A stretch of DNA of 7,746 nucleotides from JALYIM01 sp040003205. Lineage in GTDB: Bacteria; Acidobacteriota; Terriglobia; Terriglobales; Acidobacteriaceae. The notes beneath the pieces are model-generated. The model saw only the letters and a program-made list of their open reading frames with translations. It was not told the origin of the DNA and searched no databases. Positions 1 to 6,400 of this stretch are shown piece by piece. The translations under genes were made by a program, and so were the position numbers. Positions within the stretch are counted from its first letter, which is position 1. Every line of letters begins with the position of its first letter. The stretch spans positions 1 through 7,746 of the forward strand of contig JBDUDA010000145.1 of assembly GCA_040003205.1 (NCBI GenBank). The letters are read 5' to 3'.

Positions 1-44
1 CAGCGTTTCACCCACGCGAGCCCAGCGTTTCACGCACGCAGGCA
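1..44. repeat. Imperfect 22-bp tandem repeat at the left edge
   Basis: Positions 1-22 and 23-44 are two copies of a 22-bp unit that starts cagcgtttcac and matches at 18 of 22 positions; the first 17 bases differ only at base 12 (c/g). Since 22 is not a multiple of three, the copies are read in different frames of the phosphoesterase gene, so they are not a protein repeat. Conserved family sequence resumes right after them, at about codon 13-15 of the fragment. This may be a local duplication or a contig-end artefact. Confidence 0.5.
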
Positions 45-479
45 GCAAATGTCGTTCCATTCACTCAGTTCGCAACTGATACAACTAACTCTACCCTTCC
101 CAACTACGGATTAATAATTCCCGATTTGCAGAACGATGCTCATGACTGCCCTCCCGGACTCACGACTTGCAACGACGCCCAAAAATTAGCGAATACAGAC
201 CTGTGGCTGCAAAATAACCTTGCTCCGTTTCTAGCCAGCCCGGCATTTGCAAATAGTCTGGTAATCCTGACCTTCGATGAGGGTCAGCCCACCGATCTCG
301 CTCATGGAGGCGGTCAGGTTTCGACTATCATCATGAGTCCCAAGTCGAAAGTTGGGTACAAGTCCACGACGTTCTATCAGCACGAAAGCACGCTACGCTT
401 GATGATGAAGGTTTTGGCAGTGTCAGACTTGCCCGGTGCAGCGGCTGCGGCGCCGGATATGGGAGAGTTTTTCCAGTAA
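1..479 (+). CDS. Phosphoesterase family protein (PF04185-like, acid phosphatase/phospholipase C superfamily), C-terminal part
   Basis: The reading frame (codons in phase with position 3) is open to the left edge, so this is a 3' fragment of about 159 codons ending in TAA at 477-479. Visible family signatures are VVPFTQFATD, then LPNYGLIIPDLQNDAHDC, a TFDEG acidic motif and an HGGGQVSTIIMSP block. These resemble the C-terminal half of the PF04185 phosphoesterases, alkaline-phosphatase-superfamily metalloenzymes that hydrolyse phosphomonoesters or phosphodiesters and are usually exported. By family knowledge the Asp/Glu of TFDEG and the His of HGGG would be metal or active-site residues. A TTG at 126 lies inside the conserved block and is not a start. 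The first 38 or so bases do not give recognisable family sequence (see the repeat at 1-44). The gene converges on mqnE with no spacer. The substrate cannot be told from this fragment; a secreted acid phosphatase is most likely. Confidence 0.85.
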   Translation, partial: AFHPREPSVSRTQAANVVPFTQFATDTTNSTLPNYGLIIPDLQNDAHDCPPGLTTCNDAQKLANTDLWLQNNLAPFLASPAFANSLVILTFDEGQPTDLAHGGGQVSTIIMSPKSKVGYKSTTFYQHESTLRLMMKVLAVSDLPGAAAAAPDMGEFFQ

Positions 480-1631
480 TTAAACCGCCACTGTGACCTG
501 GGTCTCTGTTCGAGTCACTGGACGATAAAGCGTATCTCGCTCGATCGGCTCTCGTCCGGCTTCTCGGATGAGACGTATCAAATCCTGGCGACGCATCCCC
601 TGCGGCGTGGTCGCGCCCGCATCGTGGTAGATTTTCTCCTCCACGACTGTCCCATCAATATCGTCCGCCCCAAAGCGCAAAGCGATCTGAGCTATTTTCG
701 CGGTCATCATCTGCCAGTAGGCTTTGATGTGCGGGAAGTTGTCGAGCACCAGGCGGCTGACTGCGATCTGCTTGATGTCCAGCATCCCGGTTGTCTTCGG
801 CAAGTGCCGCAACGCTGTGTTATCTGGATGGAATGCCAGAGGAATAAAAGTTTGAAAGCCCCTGGTGTCGTCTTGCAGGGCCCTGAGCTTTAGCAGATGG
901 TCGGCGCGATCTTCGTCATTCTCGACGTGCCCATAGAGCATGGTTGCGTTTGATTTAAGACCGATCTGGTGCGCCAGCCGCGCGGTATTGAGCCATTCAT
1001 CTCCGTCAATCTTGTGATCGCAAATGATATGCCGGATGCGGTCGGCGAAGATTTCCGCTCCACCGCCTGGCAGCGAGTCCACTCCAGCAGCTTTCAGTTG
1101 CTGCAAAGTCTCCAGAATTGACAGCTTGGCGCGCTTTGCCAGGTAAGCGACTTCAACCATGGTAAAAGCTTTCAGATGGACTTGAGGGAAGCGCTGCTTC
1201 AGGCCGGAAATCAAGTCGAGAAAATATTGGAACGGAAGATCAGGATGCAATCCTCCCACGATATGAAACTCAGTGACGGCCTCCGTGTATCCGGAAGCGG
1301 CGGTCTCGAAAGCCTCTTCCAGCGCCATGGTGTAAGCGCCCGTAGTTCCCTTCTTCCGGCCAAATGCGCACAACCGGCACGCCGCAACGCAGACATTCGT
1401 AGGATTGATGTGACGATTGACGTTGAAATACGTCTTGTCGCCATGCAGCCGCTCCCGGACCGAGTTCGCCAGCCACCCGACCGCGAGAACGTCTCTGGAA
1501 CGATACAAGCTAACAGCATCCTCGAAGCTCAATCGCTCGCTAACGGCCACTTTTTCATGGATTTCCCGCAATAAGGGATCGTCAGTTTGAAATGAATGGG
1601 TTTGAAAGGAATGGGCCATCTCTACGATCAT
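480..1631 (-). CDS. mqnE: Aminofutalosine synthase MqnE (radical SAM)
   Basis: This is a radical SAM enzyme of the futalosine menaquinone pathway. It joins 3-[(1-carboxyvinyl)oxy]benzoate to the adenosyl moiety of SAM to give 6-amino-6-deoxyfutalosine, in the cytosol. The [4Fe-4S] motif CxxxCxxC is at C81, C85 and C88, just after NRHINPTNV. It is followed by AFGRKKGTTGAYTM, TEFHIVGGLHPDLPF (about 119-133), DSLPGGGAEIF (185-195), SNATMLYGH (227-235) and GFQTFIPLAFHPDNT, which together distinguish MqnE from the related MqnC. The C-terminal EAGREPIERDTLY is also typical. At 383 residues it is close to the usual length of about 370. Two ATGs compete, 1631 (M1) and 1619 (M5); neither has a good Shine-Dalgarno site, so the start is uncertain by four codons. 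It is the last gene of the minus-strand run, 29 bp after the prenyltransferase stop. Residues 7-16 are a tandem duplication, HSFQT twice. Confidence 0.95.
   Translation of the reverse strand: MIVEMAHSFQTHSFQTDDPLLREIHEKVAVSERLSFEDAVSLYRSRDVLAVGWLANSVRERLHGDKTYFNVNRHINPTNVCVAACRLCAFGRKKGTTGAYTMALEEAFETAASGYTEAVTEFHIVGGLHPDLPFQYFLDLISGLKQRFPQVHLKAFTMVEVAYLAKRAKLSILETLQQLKAAGVDSLPGGGAEIFADRIRHIICDHKIDGDEWLNTARLAHQIGLKSNATMLYGHVENDEDRADHLLKLRALQDDTRGFQTFIPLAFHPDNTALRHLPKTTGMLDIKQIAVSRLVLDNFPHIKAYWQMMTAKIAQIALRFGADDIDGTVVEEKIYHDAGATTPQGMRRQDLIRLIREAGREPIERDTLYRPVTRTETQVTVAV
1585..1614. repeat. 15-bp tandem duplication in the mqnE N-terminus
   Basis: Positions 1585-1599 (gtttgaaatgaatgg) and 1600-1614 (gtttgaaaggaatgg) are adjacent copies with 14 of 15 bases identical. 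The unit is a multiple of three, so on the minus strand it adds five residues in frame (HSFQT repeated as residues 7-11 and 12-16). It lies ahead of the conserved MqnE sequence and should be functionally neutral. It could vary between strains by slippage. Confidence 0.85.
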
Positions 1632-1660
1632 ATCGCAAGGCGAAAATCCAGGCGAGTGGC

Positions 1661-2524
1661 TTACTTGTGCACCAGGAGATCTGTGGCGACGAATACAAAA
1701 AAGACTACCGATATCACTCCATTCATCGTGAAAAATGCCGCGTTCAGTTTGCTCAGATCGTCAGCGGCCAGAAGCGAATGCTCGTATGCCAGAAGGACGG
1801 CAACCGCGACAATGCCTGACAGCGTCAGCTTGCCGAGTCCAAACACCTTCATCAAAATCACAAGATCGGTCAGCATCAGTACGTGCAGCACGCGGGCAAT
1901 CCACAGTGAAGATTCGATTCCGAAATACTTGGGGATCGAGTGCAGGCCGGCCTGTAGATCGTGTTGGTAGTCCTGGCAGGCGTAAAGAATATCGAAGCCG
2001 GCGACCCAGAAAGCAACCGCTGCGGTGAGCAATAAGATTCGCGGATCAAGAGCTCCGCGTACACCAATCCATGCGGCGGCGGGCGCAATGCCCAACGCCA
2101 ATCCAAGAACGAGATGAGACCAGCGCGTAAACCTTTTGGTATACGAATAAAAAAGTAGGAAAGCCAACGCCAGCGGAGACAGGAGAAACGCCAAGTGATT
2201 CAGACGCCAGGCTGCGAATACAAAGACTAAGGAGGAAATGAGCACGAAGGCGGCGACGAAGGAGGGCGAAAGCACTCCCGCTGGCAGCGCTCGGGTTCGC
2301 GTACGCGGATTGGCAGCGTCAATCGAAACGTCCGCCAGCCTGTTGAAGGCCATGGCAGCCGAGCGCGCCGCAACCATAGCGACAACAATCCATGACAACT
2401 GATTCAGAGTGGGCAGGCCACGGGCCGCGAGCATTGCACCGCAGAGCGCAAATGGGAGAGCGAAAATGGAATGCTCCCACTTAATCATCTCCAGCGTGAC
2501 GCGCAGGTTGTGAATGATGGCCAC
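1661..2524 (-). CDS. mqnP: UbiA-family polyprenyltransferase, MqnP-like (menaquinone biosynthesis)
   Basis: This integral-membrane prenyltransferase likely attaches the polyprenyl tail to the naphthoate head group in futalosine-route menaquinone synthesis. The first Asp-rich motif is NRLADVSID (N-x3-D-x3-D), followed by NPRTRTRALPAG. The second is DILYACQDYQHD, followed by LQAGLHSIPKYFGIE, a pattern I associate with the ubiA_other/MqnP subgroup. Several hydrophobic segments follow, for example SFVAAFVLISSLVFVFAAW and LAFLLSPLALAFLLFYSY. The frame is open up to a TTG at 2752 (363 codons), but its first 76 codons are translated from the structured repeat at 2560-2760 and look nothing like UbiA. 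I therefore place the start at GTG 2524, giving 287 residues beginning AIIHNLRVTLEMIKWEH, the usual family length and beginning. ATG 2488 (275 residues) is the alternative. No clear ribosome binding site precedes either. Its position 29 bp before mqnE supports the menaquinone role; substrate specificity is inferred. Confidence 0.88.
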   Translation of the reverse strand: MAIIHNLRVTLEMIKWEHSIFALPFALCGAMLAARGLPTLNQLSWIVVAMVAARSAAMAFNRLADVSIDAANPRTRTRALPAGVLSPSFVAAFVLISSLVFVFAAWRLNHLAFLLSPLALAFLLFYSYTKRFTRWSHLVLGLALGIAPAAAWIGVRGALDPRILLLTAAVAFWVAGFDILYACQDYQHDLQAGLHSIPKYFGIESSLWIARVLHVLMLTDLVILMKVFGLGKLTLSGIVAVAVLLAYEHSLLAADDLSKLNAAFFTMNGVISVVFFVFVATDLLVHK

Positions 2525-2562
2525 AACAAATTGTAAAACAGTTCGGAATCCTGAGACTGTTA

Positions 2563-2602
2563 TCTCGAGCGCAGCAACGCGTTTCGCGTTGCGCAGTCGA
2601 GA
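2563..2602. repeat. Strong hairpin inside the repeat element
   Basis: An 8-bp perfect GC-rich stem (2574-2581 with 2585-2592) closes a 3-nt loop, and after a small asymmetric internal loop a further 6-bp stem follows (2563-2568 with 2597-2602). On the transcribed minus strand the loop is AAA. The bases downstream on that strand (taacagtctcagg) have no T-tract, so this is not a standard intrinsic terminator. Confidence 0.8.
2564..2580. repeat. 17-bp direct repeat, copy 1
   Basis: The sequence ctcgagcgcagcaacgc recurs with one difference (c to t at base 9) at 2739-2755, 175 bp away in the same orientation. This copy is also the left arm of the 2563-2602 hairpin. Confidence 0.85.
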
Positions 2603-2738
2603 GACCTGCTGTTGACCAGTTGCTTTGCCCCGACACAAAGCAGGTTCCTCCACTCCCCGGACGCTGCGCTGCGCGCAGCCTCCGACTCGGTCGGAATGAC
2701 AGGCTTGTATTGTAGATGTCAACTTCCTGGGACTGCAG

Positions 2739-2755
2739 CTCGAGCGTAGCAACGC
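2739..2755. repeat. 17-bp direct repeat, copy 2
   Basis: The sequence ctcgagcgtagcaacgc is the second copy of the 17-mer at 2564-2580. It contains its own small hairpin (agcgt/acgct with a 4-nt loop, 2743-2756). The TTG at 2752, the farthest upstream possible start of the prenyltransferase frame, falls inside it, which argues against that start. It ends seven bases before the pcm stop codon (2762-2764). Confidence 0.85.
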
Positions 2756-2761
2756 TCCCGA

Positions 2762-3382
2762 TCAGGATGTAACAGAGTAACCGTGAGCTCCGATTAACGG
2801 GACGAAACGGCAGGCCTCCAGCGGCGTAACGTCAGCTCTGCCCGCGATCTTGATAATTAGTTGAAGCTGCTGGGAACTCTCGGGTCCAACCGGGAGAATC
2901 ATTCGTCCTCCCTCCGCTAACTGCTCGAACAGAGGCTTGGGCACATCGGGTGCGGCAGCGGAAATAATGATGGCATCGAATGGCGCAAATTGTGGCAAAC
3001 CTTCGGTCCCGTCTCCAACAATCACGTCAACGTTGGCACAAGCGAGGGCGGCGAGGAGAATTTTCGTTTGCCCAGCCAGCGAGCAGTGACGTTCGACGGA
3101 ATAAACCTGCAACGCCAATTGCGCAAGCAGCGCAGTCTGATATCCGGTACCTGCACCGACTTCCAGCACTCTGTCCGTGGACTTGAGCTGTAGCGCTTCC
3201 AACATCACCGCCACAATGTAGGGCTGCGATGTAGTCTGTCCTTCGCCGATCGGAATCGGATGATCTTCGTACGCCTGTTCACAATATTGCTCAGCAACGA
3301 ACATGTGCCGCGGAACCCTAGTCATGGCATCGAGTACGCGCTGGTCGCGAATGCCACGTGCCCGCAGTTGCGACTCGACCAT
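2762..3382 (-). CDS. pcm: Protein-L-isoaspartate O-methyltransferase
   Basis: This enzyme uses SAM to methylate isoaspartyl residues formed by protein ageing and so starts their repair. The class I methyltransferase motif I is VLEVGAGTGYQTALLA (about residues 72-87). It is preceded by the family signature PIGEGQTTSQPYIVA and followed by VYSVERH, VIVGDGTEG, FDAIIISAAAPDVP and the C-terminal GGRMILPVG and FVPLIG. From ATG 3382 the protein has 206 residues, about the E. coli Pcm length of 208. However, the codons just upstream read QRDFFTVRRLA before MVESQLRARGI, and many homologues have similar sequence there, so the true start may be the CTG at 3430. The gene starts 66 bp (or 18 bp with CTG) after tamB stops. 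Its place between envelope and menaquinone genes does not suggest a role beyond general protein repair. Confidence 0.95.
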   Translation of the reverse strand: MVESQLRARGIRDQRVLDAMTRVPRHMFVAEQYCEQAYEDHPIPIGEGQTTSQPYIVAVMLEALQLKSTDRVLEVGAGTGYQTALLAQLALQVYSVERHCSLAGQTKILLAALACANVDVIVGDGTEGLPQFAPFDAIIISAAAPDVPKPLFEQLAEGGRMILPVGPESSQQLQLIIKIAGRADVTPLEACRFVPLIGAHGYSVTS

Positions 3383-3427
3383 GGCAAGCCGGCGAACCGT
3401 AAAGAAGTCGCGCTGGGAAGGCTGATC

Positions 3428-3443
3428 CAGTTTTTACTCTTTC
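3428..3443 (-). promoter_or_regulatory. Possible ribosome binding site and CTG start for pcm
   Basis: On the minus strand GAAAGAG (3443-3437) is followed, six bases later, by CTG at 3430-3428, in frame with pcm. The frame is closed by TAA at 3436-3434, and no ATG, GTG or TTG lies between that stop and ATG 3382. The extension gives LDQPSQRDFFTVRRLA ahead of the first ATG, which resembles the homologous N-terminus. No Shine-Dalgarno-like sequence precedes ATG 3382. Confidence 0.4.
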
Positions 3444-3448
3444 AGTCT

Positions 3449-6400
3449 TTATTTCTTGCGCTGGCGCACCCGCACCGACAGGCTGACGACGCCGTTTTGA
3501 TCGCGAATTCCGACAATTGAAATATTTCGCGTCACGTTGTATTCCGCTTGAATAATCTGCTGCGAGGTCTGGGCAACGTTGGTGCTGTAGGTAATGGTTA
3601 AATTGTCTTTCACCTGCTGCTCGATGGTGACAGCCGGCCCAGTATGAATCGGAGTAGTCTCGGTGGCAAGGCCCTGCGGGTCAATCTTGATCCGGCTCAC
3701 TCCAAACAATCGCTGCACGCGATTATTGATGGTCGCATTCAGCGCTTCCGTAAGAATCGCGCTTGACGCCTGTTGTGTGAAGGCAGACTGTCCAGACTGT
3801 TGTAACTGTGCCGACTCCACTGTGGTCTGTCCGAAGGCAAGCAACGCGATAATGTCCGCGGTCGGCAAGGGGGGCTCAGAGCGGTAGGTCACGCTGGGTT
3901 TATCCACTTCGCCATTGAGGTTGAGAGTGATGTCGTAGTCGCGGACGTGAGTGAAGGCCTGTAGGTCGAGCACCGGCGTGGTGCTCACTGGACTGGTAAA
4001 CGTGACGTCGCCGCGCTCCAGCCGATACTTGGTCCCGTTGAAATAAGCCTCCCCTTCGATTACGTCGGCGCGCCCGAGCAACACCGGTTTGCCGGCCGTT
4101 CCTCGCAGGCGCAAGTCCGCGTCGCCAGAAAGACGCAACGCGGCAGTCTGCATCTGCAATTCAGGCACGGTAACGATATGTAAGTCCATACGAATTCGGT
4201 TCAACACAGGGTTCGTTTGCGGAAGGCTCGATGCCTGAGCGCTGCGGGCCAGATAAGCGCCGAAGTCGAAGCCCGGAGTTACCCCCAGCTTGGTGATGGT
4301 CATGTCGCCGGAAAGAGTGGACGCAGATGAGCTGCCCGCGAAATGCAAATCGGCGTCCGCTGTCGAACTGACCCCCGGAGGATAGCGCACCCGAACTCCT
4401 TCACCCTTTGCGGTGAGGTCAAAGTTGAGTTGGCGATTGTAGGTCGTCGCCTGGCCGCTGAAAGCGACCGTTCCTCCGCCCGTGTGTGCGCTGAGGTCAT
4501 CGATCTGAAGCCGGTTCTGATTGAAGGACAGAGACCCATTGATATCACTAAATGCACTCGGCCAATTGATGTACGCGATCGCTCCGTTAATAATATGCAG
4601 CTTCCCCTGAATCGCCGGAGTGGAAACCGTCCCCAACCCAATCAAATCCACGCTAATTACTCCCGAGGAAGTGAAATTGGAATTAAAACTTTCTATCAAT
4701 TGGAGATTTACTTTTCCCTGTGCGCGGAAATCGAGGGCCCGCTGTCCCGCCAGTTGCACCGTGCCGGAGCCAAACAGGTCTGTGCCCTCTCCGACGAAAT
4801 GAAACTGTTCCACCTTCAAAGATTCGCTGGATACCGCGAACCGCAGCGGTCCCTGGTTGCGAATTTTGACGTTGTCGAGTTCAGCGTTCACTTCATTTAA
4901 ATTACCTCTTGCGATGAGTTCCCGCGGTCGCAGGAATGGCCCGTCTAGCCGCACATCGCCTGCAATGACTGAGTGTCCCGTGATTCCTCTATTCACATAG
5001 AGTCGCAGAATCGAGTCCACGTCCAGATTGCTGAAGTGTGCCGCGACCGCTCCGGGCCAGGTATCGCGCAAATTGATATCACCGTCGAGCGCCAGTTCCG
5101 CCCTTTCAAATTTCGAGCGGCCCGCAACATGAAGGTTCGTTCCCTGGGTCGAAGCATTGACGATGAAATCGCCCGCACGCTCGTGGTCGAAGAACAAGTT
5201 GCGGAACTTCATGCTGCCGTCAATTGCCGGTTCCTGTAATGTGCCGGAGAGTTGGGTAACAAAATCCATCCGTCCTTCGATCTGCATACGCTCTTTGGCG
5301 GCAATGCGGTGTACATCGAAGTTTGAGCCCGTAAGATTAAAGTGAAAGACGCGCGAGTCGAAGTTGTAGCTTCCTTCTCCGTTGACGCTCGCAGACCCCT
5401 GCTTAAGATCAATATCCCGAATAAACAATTGCCCTGCATCCAGCGTGAAGCCTGAGTCGAAGGTGTCAATATTTTCTCCTCTGAACATCGCGTTGGTCAG
5501 ATGGACCCTGCCATTTCCGGATGGAGCCCGCCATGTGCCGGAGGCCTTCATCTGAACATCCGCAGTGCCGGAGAGCGGATAACTGTATCCAGCTAGTCGC
5601 AGCATTTCAGCCACGTCTCCACGTTGGAGATCGACTTCCGCGGCAAAAGCACGGTCGTCCGCAATCGCTCCATGACGCAAGCTGGTATCAAGTTCGAAGC
5701 CAATCGAGGTGACGCCCTGACGAATGATTCCGTGGTGCGCCACGAAGCGATGTTGGGAGAACTCTAAATCAAGAGCTAGAGAACCCCAGTGGAGCCGTCG
5801 TTCGGAGGGACCAGTGACGCCGGCAATCCTTCGCGGAAGGGACAAAGTTTCAAAGTCCTGCGCCTGAAGTTTTCCCGTCAGAACCAGATCGGATGTTTTT
5901 CCCGCTGCGCTGCCATTAAAAGATGCTCGTCCGTGAAGAATTGCCGGGATTTTTTCCCGGCTGCCAAACGCCTGGAGCACCGGTTGCCACTCGTTCAAAT
6001 CGGACGTACTCGCCATGAGCGTTAGCGAGCTTCTTGATGACACACTTCCCGCGGCGCGCACCTGGCTCGCATGCGTATTGGCAACTACATTAAAAAGTCG
6101 CCACTGTTTTGTCGTGGCCAGGTACCCCGCATTCACATGTCCCGTGACTGGGAGGTGGCCAGAGGACGCATCGGTTATCGGACTTACATCGAGCGCCGTC
6201 TCTAATTCCAGTTTGTCGGGAGATCCTGTCCATTTTGCGCCGAAGGTGCCGCTCACCAATCCAGCCAGGTGAAAGGAATCCAGATATTTTTCTTGCGGAA
6301 AAATTGCCGCGAGCGATTCCGCTACCGACATATCCTTCACGTTCAGGCGAAGGCCTGCAATTTGCTGATCCCCTTTAGTTGCCAGCCTGCCTTTTGAATC

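Larger units (their letters stand above)
2560..2760. repeat. Structured interspersed-type repeat with several inverted repeats
   Basis: Within 200 bp there are at least four inverted repeats. One is gcaacgcg/cgcgttgc with a 3-nt loop (2574-2592), extended outward by tctcga/tcgaga (2563-2568, 2597-2602). A second is tgctttg/caaagca (2621-2627, 2636-2642), which competes with acctgct/agcaggt (2604-2610, 2639-2645). A third is gctgcgc/gcgcagc (2663-2679) and a fourth is ccgac/gtcgg (2682-2694). Near-identical 17-mers lie at 2564-2580 and 2739-2755. The minus strand contains TGTCATTCCGACC and GGAGGAACCTGC, phrases I recall from repeats dispersed between genes in Acidobacteriota; copy number cannot be tested here. 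No transposase or coding potential is visible. On the transcribed strand it would fold strongly and could affect mRNA processing or stability between pcm and mqnP. Confidence 0.75.
2525..2761 (-). other. Intergenic spacer between pcm and the prenyltransferase
   Basis: This gap of about 237 bp interrupts an otherwise compact operon. It is open in the prenyltransferase frame but encodes no recognisable protein; the translation (SVRGVEEPALCRG, then SRLRNAKRVAALEITV) resembles the spurious peptides seen when acidobacterial intergenic repeats are translated, which is recalled rather than checked. Most of it is the structured element at 2560-2760. The remaining 35 bp before GTG 2524 include TACAAT (minus strand, 2535-2530) without a matching -35 box. 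Confidence 0.75.

Noticed and set aside
477..482. TAATTA palindrome as a regulatory site or terminator
   Set aside because: It is simply two TAA stop codons back to back in convergent genes.
1176..1574. 132-codon open frame on the + strand
   Set aside because: It is antisense to the well-conserved mqnE and encodes no recognisable protein.
2530..2535. TACAAT as a -10 box for a promoter ahead of mqnP (minus strand)
   Set aside because: The hexamer 17 bp upstream is agtctc, a poor -35 match, and a single AT-rich hexamer is weak evidence.
2563..2602. Hairpin as a rho-independent terminator after pcm
   Set aside because: No run of T follows the stem on either strand, and the downstream genes appear to depend on read-through or have no visible promoter.
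2525..2752. N-terminal 76 codons of the 363-codon UbiA frame as a real protein extension
   Set aside because: The codons are read from a structured repeat, the TTG start lies inside a direct repeat, and UbiA-family proteins begin near the LRVTLEMIKWEH block.
4343..4900. 185-codon open frame on the + strand
   Set aside because: It lies wholly antisense to tamB, starts without a recognisable ribosome binding site and has no recognisable domain; the tamB frame is clearly the coding one.
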